From contig NZ_JAZHRU010000001.1 in assembly GCF_036924525.1 (NCBI RefSeq), positions 3,563,001-3,627,000 on the forward strand: a DNA stretch of 64,000 bases, written 5' to 3'. Shown here piece by piece: positions 45,701-52,834 of this stretch. Both the position numbers and the translations under genes were made by a program. Position 1 is the stretch's first letter; each line of letters opens with the position of its first letter. The notes beneath the pieces are model-generated. The model was not told the DNA's origin. It did no database searches and saw only the letters and a list, made by a program, of their open reading frames with translations. Source of the DNA: Bradyrhizobium sp. AZCC 1719 (GTDB lineage: Bacteria > Pseudomonadota > Alphaproteobacteria > Rhizobiales > Xanthobacteraceae).

Positions 45701-45928
45701 GCCATGCGCCTGTTCAAACGCTCGCTTACCTCTGCCAGAAAGCTCGGTGCGGTCGGTTGGGAATTGCGTACGGCGATCAGCATCGCACGTTTGATCTGCG
45801 CTGGCGAGAGCGCGTCGGGATGCGCAGAGGCACGAGACCTGCTGATATCGACCAAGGCGAAATTTGCCTCCGCGGAAACTTCCCGCGACCTGGGCGAGGC
45901 TGATGACCTGATAAGAGCGTTGGCCTAG
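42713..45928 (+). CDS. Cyclase-domain/AAA-type ATPase/TPR signalling protein
   Basis: A 1071-residue protein. A class III cyclase domain (residues ~33-210) has both metal aspartates (Asp40, Asp84 in IGDGLLAFF). The residue pattern normally reading Asp...Asn-x3-Arg is Arg153...His161-x3-Arg165, so the substrate and transition-state residues are altered. An ATPase domain follows: Walker A GEPGIGKS 261-268, Walker B-like ILAIVEDVQW. TPR-like helices fill the C-terminal half. This layout is common in Bradyrhizobium, where cyclase domains are often partly degenerate. Its start overlaps the catalase-like gene, so it is co-expressed with the peroxidases. Confidence 0.85.
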   Translation: MSSQLRPDRSDGLQVLRAPPNAENEALHAERRQLTVVFIDIVGSTPLSERIDPEEFFAVIRTYRDICDEQIRRYGGHIARMIGDGLLAFFGVPQAHENDPERAVRASLAVAAAIKEQKFLLSDGSFVRLGVRIGVNTGVVVVGSVPGEPPNRREVFGSSAHVAARLQGLAGENGVVVGSSTYELTRGTFSYAPLGRRSLKGVEEPVEAWRADALASSESRFDRAQRSPLAPMINRTSESALLAEMWQQTIAGWGQAGVVSGEPGIGKSRLIRQFRSSLDASPRDVLSLQCSPFHVNTPLAPEIERLTRAAGIQEADDAELALAKLRSLLARAIPDVEHALRYYGAILSIPACSGYEPADLGSPFERERTLQVFIDVLIAASRKRPILAIVEDVQWIDPTSIELLVRVIAHCSGERIMILITHRDDYRADWLSGAAVRRIALQKLPVHECEQMVAAIAGSDFVPRRITSQIVERTDGVPLFVEEFTRAVVDSGAVPRAADGPVLNGKLPEPLVPASIHDSLMERLDRLGPAKRVAQIASVFGRKFNDEGISSVLPGKGQTLKHALRALENAGIVYRIEEPQGAVFTFKHAMIQEVAYASLLKEERRELHARVASWLLQEVAIGESSQPAVLGYHYARAGNIQEAVEAWLQAGKSALRRSATKEAVAHLREGLSLIPKLPASPRRFEAEIALQSNLAMAYTANAGWSDPNVYGPYSRALKLCANHGTIREKATVLWGSTIAKLVNCELTKGLEHAQDFVRRAEEWRDDEAALMAYAAAVIANFFLGRLEQASELAALIGARYNRLEHGKLVQFYQHDPMIVSLVYSGHIEWLLGRPGRARECCETARQLANEIGHPFMLAFASILGVSDHWYERDLAANLASVERGMKVADEYGYPMYRVIGPLWATAALAERGPAPKVLEQLCGLLGKLPARCIQMPLYRILLAAEFGRIGQIEKARSFAASAESLMKQTGERWAAPEIFRIHGSLLCCEPLRDDRAAMRLFKRSLTSARKLGAVGWELRTAISIARLICAGESASGCAEARDLLISTKAKFASAETSRDLGEADDLIRALA

Positions 45929-46039
45929 CAAGGCGTGCGGCGACAAGCCGCTTGAGACATGCCGTCCTGGCAGCTTTAAGGGGTCCGAAAACGGCGAGCG
46001 ACACCCTTCGCGCCGCTCGCAGTCTTTCCGACGGCCCGA

Positions 46040-47236
46040 TCAGCGCACGGTGCGCTCGACGGCGATCGCGGTCGCTTCTCCGCCGCCGATGCAGAGCGCA
46101 GCGACACCGCGCTTTAGGTTCCGCGCTTCCAGCGCATGCAGCAGCGTCACGATCAGTCGCGCGCCGGTGGCGCCGATCGGGTGGCCGAGCGCGCAGGCGC
46201 CGCCATTGACGTTGAGCTTTTCGGCGGGAATGCCGAGATCCTTCTGCGCCGCCATCGCCACCACCGCGAACGCTTCGTTGATCTCGAACAGGTCGACGTC
46301 GGAGGCAGCCCAGCCGACCTTGTCGAGCAGCTTGCGGATTGCCGGGATCGGCGCGGTGGTGAACCATTGCGGCTCCTGGCTGTGGGTGGCGTGGCCCTTG
46401 ATCTCGGCGAGCACCGGCAACCCGTCGCGATCGGCGAGCGAGCGCTTGGCCAGAATCAGTGCGGCGGCGCCATCGGCATTCGCGGAGGAGGCGGCCGGCG
46501 TAATGGTGCCGCCCGCGCGGAACGCGGGCTTCAATCCGGGAATCTTGGCGGGATCCACCTTGAGCGGATGCTCGTCATTGGCGACGACACGCGGACCCGC
46601 TTTCTCAGCCAATGTGATCGGCGCGATCTCGGCCCTGAACGCGCCGCCCTCGACCGCCTTGCGGGCGCGGGTCAAGGTCTCCATCGCGTAGGCGTCCTGG
46701 TCCTTGCGGGTGAACTGATAGGCCTCCGCGGTGGCCTCGCCGAAGTCGCCCATCGAGCGGCCGGTCTCGTAGGCATCTTCCAGCCCATCCATCATCATGT
46801 GATCGATGATCCGGTCATGCCCGGCGCGATAGCCGCCGCGCGCCTTGGCCAACAGATAGGGCGCGTTCGACATGCTCTCCATGCCGCCGGACAGCACGAT
46901 CGAGGCCGAACCGGCATTGATGATATCGTGCGCCAGCATCGTCGCCTTCATGCCGGAGCCGCACACCTTGTTGACCGTGGTGGCGCCGGTGGCGTCAGGC
47001 AGACCCGCGCCGCGTGCTGCCTGGCGTGCCGGCGCCTGGCCCTGTCCGGCCGGCAGCACATTGCCCATGAACACCTCCTCGATCCGCTCCGGCGCGAGTT
47101 TCGCTCGTTCCAGCGCCGCGCCGATCACGTGAGCGCCGAGCCTGTGCGCGCTGAAGGGGGACAACTCGCCCATGAACCGGCCAAGCGGCGTGCGGGCGGC
47201 GGAAAGGATGACAACGGGATCGGGGCTCGCGGCCAT
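46040..47236 (-). CDS. Acetyl-CoA acetyltransferase (thiolase)
   Basis: A 398-residue thiolase. The nucleophilic Cys is in VNKVCGSGMKA, the His is in GGACALGHPIGATGARL, and the second catalytic Cys is in AALCIGGGEA. Length and motifs match biosynthetic or degradative acetyl-CoA C-acetyltransferases (PhaA/AtoB type), which condense or cleave acetoacetyl-CoA. GGAGAACCCGCA precedes the ATG. A 20-bp dyad lies just upstream at 47263. Confidence 0.92.
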   Translation of the reverse strand: MAASPDPVVILSAARTPLGRFMGELSPFSAHRLGAHVIGAALERAKLAPERIEEVFMGNVLPAGQGQAPARQAARGAGLPDATGATTVNKVCGSGMKATMLAHDIINAGSASIVLSGGMESMSNAPYLLAKARGGYRAGHDRIIDHMMMDGLEDAYETGRSMGDFGEATAEAYQFTRKDQDAYAMETLTRARKAVEGGAFRAEIAPITLAEKAGPRVVANDEHPLKVDPAKIPGLKPAFRAGGTITPAASSANADGAAALILAKRSLADRDGLPVLAEIKGHATHSQEPQWFTTAPIPAIRKLLDKVGWAASDVDLFEINEAFAVVAMAAQKDLGIPAEKLNVNGGACALGHPIGATGARLIVTLLHALEARNLKRGVAALCIGGGEATAIAVERTVR

Positions 47237-47262
47237 TGCGGGTTCTCCTGTTCGATCGCTGT

Positions 47263-47282
47263 TATATGACGATAATCATATA
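47263..47282. promoter_or_regulatory. Inverted repeat upstream of the thiolase gene
   Basis: TATATGA and TCATATA are separated by CGATAA, giving a 7-bp perfect dyad centred ~36 nt before the thiolase ATG. Location and symmetry suggest a repressor operator. The regulator is unknown. Confidence 0.45.
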
Positions 47283-47358
47283 TTGCGGCATTGCAATAGG
47301 ATGCCGCCGCTTTCCGCAACGAGGCGCTAGATCTGAGCGTTTTCCAGCGAAAGCCTGT

Positions 47359-47458
47359 CCCGGACTTGATCCGGGGTGGACACCGGTTCGCGTCAAGAAA
47401 ACGCGTCAAAACAACGATCTAGAGCCGGTTCTGATTCAATCGGAACCGAAAAGGCTCT
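47359..47458. repeat. Intergenic hairpin-type repeat
   Basis: Two hairpins lie close together: CCCGGA-CTTGA-TCCGGG (47359-47375), and AGAGCC...GGCTCT (47421-47458) enclosing GGTTCTGATT/AATCGGAACC. Such CCCGGACTTGATCCGGGG-type blocks are common intergenic palindromic elements in rhizobial genomes. Confidence 0.5.
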
Positions 47459-47486
47459 GGCCGCGAATTCCGGCAGGAGCGATGCA

Positions 47487-47531
47487 GGGAAACGAGGGGT
47501 GATCTCCCCAGCGCCCTATCTTTCGTTTCCC
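47487..47531. repeat. Nested inverted repeat
   Basis: GGGAAACGA (47487-47495) pairs with TCGTTTCCC (47523-47531), a perfect 9-bp stem. Inside it GGGGTGATCTCCCC forms a smaller hairpin. It sits between the thiolase promoter and the 3' end of the LuxR-type gene. It could be an RNA structure, or part of the neighbouring repeat. Confidence 0.35.
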
Positions 47532-47802
47532 TATATCGTAAGGATTATCACCAATGATCCGTTATCTACTCCAACGCGCTCATTGTGGCAGCGACCGGTT
47601 CCCTGTTTCATTTCCGCGGGGGACGATGCAATCCACTCCGAAAACTGAACTTCGATGAGCGCCTATGATGCGCCCATGGCCCACATCCGAAGTCAGCCCG
47701 GGCGCCGTTTCTCTTTTGCTAGTGATTTCTTGTGTGCGGATCGCAGAAGCGCCGATCCAGGATGGCCCAATGGCAACCGGCGCAAATGCCGAAAATCAAT
47801 GG

Positions 47803-48678
47803 CTAGTGAGATATGGATGACCTGACCGCTATGGGCGAATCCGGAGTAATCAATTCGACGGGACTGTCGAAGCAGACACGCGCCGCAGCGATCGCGACTT
47901 GGGTCCGGTTGCTCACGCCCAGCTTGCGCATGATTTCGCGGACATGGACTTTCACGGTTGTTTCGGTCATGCCGAGCTTGCGACCGATCACCTTGTTGGG
48001 ATCGCCTTGGCAGAGGCAAGCGAGCACCGCGTACTGCCGCTCGGTAAATTCGGGCGCGTGCCGTGCGCCGTTTAGGCCATGGTCGCGCTGCACGCTTACC
48101 GCCTTACCGTCGAAGAGGGACCCTGGCTGGTCGTAAGGACCGTCCTCGGGCCCGAGAGGGGGCGCCTGCGTCTGTTGTTCAGGCTCCGGAAGCGCTTGCT
48201 CCTGGGATAGGTCCGGTTGTCTGTATTCGAGAGGCGCCGGCGGGCTGAAGGTCTGGCTGGCCAGGATGGCGGTCGCTGGAAAGTAGGTGCCACCATGGAG
48301 GACGAATGAAAGGGCGTGCAATGCAAGCTCGGGCGCCATGGAATTGCTGAAGTAACCCCGGGCTCCGCAACGGATCGCGGCGAGAACGGTGGCGGGATGT
48401 TCATCGTCGGAGATGATGGCGAGTGCCGCCTCCCGGCGAAGGGTATGCAACACCTGTATCTCGGTGAAGACCTCGTGGGGGGAGGGGGCGCCGACGCTGT
48501 AAATCAGCATCTGGCATTCGCTCCGCTCGATAAGTCTTGTATGCGCCTCATCGGGATCGAGCGAAATCAGCTCGACCTGTTCGTGGCTGGCCCAGGGACT
48601 TAAGAAGCTCTCCGCTCGAGCTCGTCGAAAGGCCATTGCGTCTACAATAAACACAGTCTTCTTTGGTGGGACTGACAT
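47803..48678 (-). CDS. LuxR-family regulator with degenerate receiver domain
   Basis: A 291-residue protein. The C-terminal LuxR helix-turn-helix spans ~residues 205-270: FTERQYAVLACLCQGDPNKVIGRKLG, then MTETTVKVHVREIMRKL. The N-terminal ~140 residues resemble a receiver, with a beta-1 Asp in FIVDAMAF. The phosphoacceptor strand reads QMLIYSVGAPSP, with no Asp, so phosphorylation is unlikely. A Pro/Gln-rich linker joins the parts. It is transcribed away from the secretion locus, which starts 0.3 kb beyond, and may regulate it. Confidence 0.82.
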   Translation of the reverse strand: MSVPPKKTVFIVDAMAFRRARAESFLSPWASHEQVELISLDPDEAHTRLIERSECQMLIYSVGAPSPHEVFTEIQVLHTLRREAALAIISDDEHPATVLAAIRCGARGYFSNSMAPELALHALSFVLHGGTYFPATAILASQTFSPPAPLEYRQPDLSQEQALPEPEQQTQAPPLGPEDGPYDQPGSLFDGKAVSVQRDHGLNGARHAPEFTERQYAVLACLCQGDPNKVIGRKLGMTETTVKVHVREIMRKLGVSNRTQVAIAAARVCFDSPVELITPDSPIAVRSSISH

Positions 48679-48991
48679 AACGCGCCCCCAGAATGTAATA
48701 CTGATGATATTGATGGACTCTTTCAGAACCGCACGTAGTCGCTATGAATTAGTTCACTCTGCATCTTAATTGTTCAAAAAAACTTTACCCTCGTTAGCGG
48801 GGGATGCCAAGGAGACCAAATGTGACCGGATGTCGTCAAAATCCGGTCATTAAAGTGTGCTTTTTCATTCCCCAATTGCAAAAAGCCGCACCGCGCAACC
48901 TTCGCTAATATATCTTTCGATACGTACGCCTGCCCTGACGAAGCAGGTACGATAGTATCGTTGTCGGCCTCGCACGGCACGGAACCAAACG
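48679..48991. promoter_or_regulatory. Divergent gap with a short dyad
   Basis: This AT-richer stretch lies between the LuxR gene (-) and the 195-residue gene (+). ACGATA-G-TATCGT (48949-48961) is a perfect 6-bp dyad 30 nt before the plus-strand start. No promoter boxes are assigned with confidence. Confidence 0.35.
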
Positions 48992-49579
48992 ATGTTTGTC
49001 AGCAAGCTGCCCCCAAAGCCGGATTTCGAAGTGCTGGCTGCCGCTGCTCCGGCTTCCGCAGATCGCCGCACATTCGTTCTCGCCCTGATGGGCAACCTGA
49101 TCTGTAGCTGGTCGAATAACGAAAGTCTCTTCATCTACGTACTGATGATCCTGTTGCGGACGGACGAAGCGTCGGCTGCCGTCGTGTTCGCGACGCTGAA
49201 TACGACTCGCGCGAGACTCGATCTGATCCAGCGGTTGGCCAAGATCAGAATAACCGACAAGGCGCTCGCCAAGAGTCTGACCGCACTTATCGAGCGCTTT
49301 TCGGAATCCACCAAGGTTCGAAATGAATTGAATCACTGCATGTTCATCTTCGATGCTTCGGGCGCCATTACCCATACCCAGTCGATGCGATTGGCGGAAA
49401 CAAAGTCCAGCCTCAGGTTCGGAGAGATCAAGGCGCTGGACGAAAGCCGTCTACAAGAGATGGTGCGGACGACCCACGAAATGACGAAGATCAATCGCGA
49501 TATCTGGGATCTCCTACCGCGCCTTGAAGCACATGTTCACGGCGTGAAGCCACAAAGCGTGCCGCGCGACGCGGCTTAA
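48992..49579 (+). CDS. Uncharacterised helical protein
   Basis: A 195-residue, mostly helical cytoplasmic protein. Distinct stretches are NLICSWSNNESLFIYVLMIL, then NTTRARLDLIQRLAKIR and KVRNELNHCMFIFD. There is no signal peptide or catalytic motif. It resembles small hypothetical proteins of rhizobia, but no function is known to me. It stands alone with ~300 nt after it before the secreted-protein gene. Confidence 0.65.
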   Translation: MFVSKLPPKPDFEVLAAAAPASADRRTFVLALMGNLICSWSNNESLFIYVLMILLRTDEASAAVVFATLNTTRARLDLIQRLAKIRITDKALAKSLTALIERFSESTKVRNELNHCMFIFDASGAITHTQSMRLAETKSSLRFGEIKALDESRLQEMVRTTHEMTKINRDIWDLLPRLEAHVHGVKPQSVPRDAA

Positions 49580-49882
49580 GCGGTCCGGCGACGCCGGGTG
49601 GTCATGTCTCGTCCCGCCGCTGTTCACTCCGGTATCCATTCGTTCTGAGCGCCAATCGTGCCGATGGTTGATATCGCAAGATACAGCCAGCGATCGAATG
49701 CGTGCATGTTGTTGTCGAAGATGTGGCGGCATTCTGACCGGGCTGGCATTCGCAATCACGCGGGTGTCGGCGGTCGGAAGAAACCGACGTTAAAGAGCAC
49801 CGCCGCGCTTCGAAGACCGCAGACTTAGAAGATCAGCGTTCTCCGTTCCGCCCGCGATGCTCCAAACCAACAGGAGCACGTC
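49580..49882. other. Gap before the Asp/Asn-rich protein gene
   Basis: No gene is recognised. The right end carries AGGAG 8 nt before the ATG at 49883. It should contain that gene's promoter, but no box stands out. Confidence 0.35.
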
Positions 49883-50713
49883 ATGTCTTTTTGGGATCCC
49901 AACGATCAGGACCAGAAGCAAGACCAGGACCAAGACCAGGACCAGAAGCAAGATCAGTTGCAGGCGCAGGCCAATCTCCAGGCTCAATTGCAGGGCCAGG
50001 GTCAAGGCCAGGGTCAGGGCCAGGGCCAATTCCAGGTCGCGGTACAGTCGCTTGAATCCAAGAGCGACAACGAGAACGATAACGACAATGACAACAAGAA
50101 TGAGAACGAGAACTGGAGCGCCAACGGTAACCTGAACTTCAACGAGAACAAGAACGAGGTCGACAACGAGGTAGATAACGACCTCGACAACAAGGTCGAC
50201 AATGACGTCGACAATAAGATTGACAACAACATCGAAAACAAGATCGAAAACACCGTCGAGAGCAAGGTGGATGTCGATGTCGATGTGGATGTCGATGTGG
50301 ACACAAGCGGCCTGAGCACCCCGGTCATCGATCTGAACCACTTCACGGCGCACGATTCCATCGTCATGCCCGACGTGGTGAACCAGAAGATGGACGACGG
50401 CAACCAGTTCAACATCGATCAGGTCAATAACCTGGCCGATCAGGACGTCAACACCTCGAACGCCACCTACAACGGCGGCGGATCGTATTGCTATCCGGGC
50501 TCTGGTTTCGAAATGGATGCCAAGATCGAGGGCGGCACGTCCAGGATCGACGCCGGCGATATTGGAGCGCGTGCAGATGTTTCTTCCAGCGCCGATGCAG
50601 CTATCAACCAGTCTGCATTCGACCAGAACATCACGCAGGGTGCCAACATCCAGTTCAACAGCATTACCATCCAGGCTGCCGGTGTCGATCTGACCGACAG
50701 CGATACAGCTTAG
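49883..50713 (+). CDS. Low-complexity Asp/Asn/Gln-rich tetrad-repeat protein, candidate type I secretion cargo
   Basis: A 276-residue acidic protein of unusual composition. Residues 8-51 are Gln/Asp/Gly (QDQDQDQ, GQGQGQGQ) and 62-91 are Asn/Glu/Asp-rich. Residues 92-127 are nine tandem tetrads of the form xVDN (EVDN, DLDN, KVDN, KIDN, NIEN) and 129-140 are (VD)n. The C-terminal ~135 residues are normal in complexity, with two Cys-poor Asn/Gln patches (INQSAFDQNITQ). No Sec signal is visible. The neighbouring ABC exporter and adaptor suggest type I secretion. The gene has its own strong terminator, so it may be highly expressed alone. No family assigned. Confidence 0.65.
   Translation: MSFWDPNDQDQKQDQDQDQDQKQDQLQAQANLQAQLQGQGQGQGQGQGQFQVAVQSLESKSDNENDNDNDNKNENENWSANGNLNFNENKNEVDNEVDNDLDNKVDNDVDNKIDNNIENKIENTVESKVDVDVDVDVDVDTSGLSTPVIDLNHFTAHDSIVMPDVVNQKMDDGNQFNIDQVNNLADQDVNTSNATYNGGGSYCYPGSGFEMDAKIEGGTSRIDAGDIGARADVSSSADAAINQSAFDQNITQGANIQFNSITIQAAGVDLTDSDTA
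50156..50263 (+). repeat. Nine 12-bp repeats encoding xVDN tetrads
   Basis: Nine 12-bp units of the type GTCGACAACGAG (variants GTCGACAATGAC, ATTGACAACAAC) encode the tetrads of the protein above. The copies vary mostly at the first and last codons. The array is in frame and sits inside the coding sequence. Confidence 0.75.
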
Positions 50714-50724
50714 TTCTCGCGTTC

Positions 50725-50760
50725 GACCCGCGCGGCGTTAGCCGCGCGGGTCATTTCTTT
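50725..50760 (+). terminator. Strong intrinsic terminator
   Basis: GACCCGCGCGGC pairs perfectly with GCCGCGCGGGTC over 12 bp with a GTTA loop, followed by a T-rich run (ATTTCTTT). It lies 12 nt after the stop of the Asp/Asn-rich protein gene, separating it from the 644-residue gene. Confidence 0.8.
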
Positions 50761-50854
50761 GCAAATCATTTCATTTCAGTCGCCGCAGTTGCCGACAAGA
50801 AACTGTGGGGCCGTCGTGCGACCCTGACGGTTCACGGCAACAGGGGAGGTTCCC

Positions 50855-52789
50855 ATGGCCTCAGCGAGCTTCGTCGAAATCATTTCCCATTTCGCAGGAT
50901 ATCTCCGGATCTTCGAGGACATCGCCCGCGATCGCGTCCAGTACGATGAGACGCTCGCACCCGGTCCCTCCGGCGACTACACGACGCTGCGACCGAACTA
51001 CCACCATCGCTACGCGCCTGAGGATATGGACAGCGCGGCCGGCCTGGTGCCGGAACTGATAGCCGACGATCCGATGGATCTGATCCGCGGCCGTCCGCTC
51101 AAGCTGCTCAAAGGTCCGCAGGACCCCGATTTCGATTTCTTTCCGACGCCGCTGAAACCGAACATCGTGCTCCCGTCAGCGGGCGGCGGTGGTGGCGGCG
51201 GAGGCGGCAGCGAGCTTAACATCAGGGTGAAGTACGAGGACGGCGGCGCGGAGATTCAGCTTACGGTCCACCAGTACAACTTCATGCACGACGAGGACTT
51301 CAATCTGCCGGCGGATTTCCTGGTTGCGGCCGAGCCCTTGATCATGAGCCTCAACAGCAATGCGATGGCCACCATCGAGCAGTTGGTGGCCAATGCCAAC
51401 GCCGAGGTTCCCACCGATTGGCAGATGCCGCAGAACGATGCCGGCGTGACGGATTTCCTGAAAGCTCATGACGCCGCATGGGCAGACCGCGACGGCACGC
51501 CGGACGAGAATTCCGTGCCTGCCGGTTACTATGTCAACGGCGAACTGCAGGAACCGCCAACGGAGCCGAGGCCGCCGGCCGAGCTGAAGGAGTTGCCGGA
51601 CACCGGCGACGGCATCGGGCAATGGGCGTCGATGGGCGGCAACTACAGCATCAACGCGGCGCTGCTACTCGATGTTGGCGAGGGCGCCCGCACCATGGTG
51701 GTGTTGGGGGACTACTTCAAGACCGATGCCATGTTCCAGACCAACACGACCATCGACAACGATCAGGTCAGCGTGTCGGGCGGGGAGGGCACGCCATCGG
51801 TGACCAGCGAAGGCAATGTCGCGACCAACATCGCCAATTTCGTCCAGAACCCCAGCATCTACGCCGACCTCCCGTCCTACTGGGCGGGGCCGAACTGGAT
51901 CGTCGATGTGGTCGACGGCGACTACTATAGCGTCAATGCGGTGACCCAAACCAACTATCTCTCCGACAACGATGTGGCAACGCAGGTCAGCAGCGAAGGC
52001 CACTACAACCTCGTCGGTGGCCACAATCAGCTCGGCAATCTGGCTCAGATTTTTGATGGTGACATTCAATACGACCTGATCATCATCGAGGGCGCCTATC
52101 ACGGCATGAACGTGATCTTTCAGAACAACATCTTGTTGAACAACGACAATATCGTGATGTCGGCCGATGGCGCCGATCCATCTCAATCGGTGAGCTCAGG
52201 TCACAACAAACTGTTGAACGAGGGAGCTATCGAGAATTATGGCGGCGACACCTTCGACGTACTGACCCCAGGGCTCCAGCAGATCCTGGATCTGCTGGCC
52301 GCCGGCGTAACGTCGATTGATCCTGAGCTGGGCAGTCTCATCGCCGGCAATGGCGGCCCTCTGCGCGTGCTCTACGTCAAGGGAGACTATTACGACATCA
52401 ATGCGGTTTGGCAGACCAACATCACCTCCGACATCAACGTGCTGTATCAACTGCAAAACGAGCCGTCGGCCGATCTGATGGCGCTTGAAGCCGACGGGGG
52501 CGTAACGCAGTCGGCTACCACCGGCGGAAATGAACTCGCCAACGACGCTGCGATTGTCGATGTCAATCCCGACGTCATTTACGTCGACGGCCATATCTAC
52601 ACCGATTCCATTCTGGTGCAGGCCAACCTGCTGCCGGTGGATCAGGATGATGCGGTCAATGGCGATACCGATACCCTGGTGACTGAACTTATCGCGTTCG
52701 TCGACGACACCCAGGACCAGACAAACGCGAGCCCGGCTGTCGTTACCAATTCGGTGCAGGCAGATCCGATGGCGAGCGTGCTGCATTAG
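50855..52789 (+). CDS. Repeat protein with GDYYxxNAVxQTN units, candidate type I secretion cargo
   Basis: A 644-residue acidic protein, unrecognised. Five related units occur at 285-303 (GDYFKTDAMFQTN), 355-373 (GDYYSVNAVTQTN), 413-432 (GAYHGMNVIFQNN), 510-528 (GDYYDINAVWQTN) and 579-599 (GHIYTDSILVQAN). Asn-rich segments such as GHNKLLNEGAIENYG and GGNELANDAAI lie between them. The pattern suggests a repeated beta structure. A run of nine Gly (110-118) separates the N-terminal ~108 residues from the rest. No Sec signal is seen. GGGGAGG precedes the ATG. The ABC exporter follows 45 nt later, so it is a likely secreted cargo, possibly an adhesin or matrix protein. Confidence 0.65.
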   Translation: MASASFVEIISHFAGYLRIFEDIARDRVQYDETLAPGPSGDYTTLRPNYHHRYAPEDMDSAAGLVPELIADDPMDLIRGRPLKLLKGPQDPDFDFFPTPLKPNIVLPSAGGGGGGGGGSELNIRVKYEDGGAEIQLTVHQYNFMHDEDFNLPADFLVAAEPLIMSLNSNAMATIEQLVANANAEVPTDWQMPQNDAGVTDFLKAHDAAWADRDGTPDENSVPAGYYVNGELQEPPTEPRPPAELKELPDTGDGIGQWASMGGNYSINAALLLDVGEGARTMVVLGDYFKTDAMFQTNTTIDNDQVSVSGGEGTPSVTSEGNVATNIANFVQNPSIYADLPSYWAGPNWIVDVVDGDYYSVNAVTQTNYLSDNDVATQVSSEGHYNLVGGHNQLGNLAQIFDGDIQYDLIIIEGAYHGMNVIFQNNILLNNDNIVMSADGADPSQSVSSGHNKLLNEGAIENYGGDTFDVLTPGLQQILDLLAAGVTSIDPELGSLIAGNGGPLRVLYVKGDYYDINAVWQTNITSDINVLYQLQNEPSADLMALEADGGVTQSATTGGNELANDAAIVDVNPDVIYVDGHIYTDSILVQANLLPVDQDDAVNGDTDTLVTELIAFVDDTQDQTNASPAVVTNSVQADPMASVLH

Positions 52790-52834
52790 CGACAAGCAGG
52801 ATGTTTTGATTATTGGAAGTAACGGAGTTTCCAA

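Noticed and set aside
49790..50353. A long minus-strand frame of hydrophobic repeats opposite the Asp/Asn-rich gene
   Set aside because: It is the reverse complement of the repetitive codons (GAC/AAC/GTC give VVL/VDV patterns). It has no good start and no membrane-protein layout. The plus-strand frame has the RBS and the terminator.
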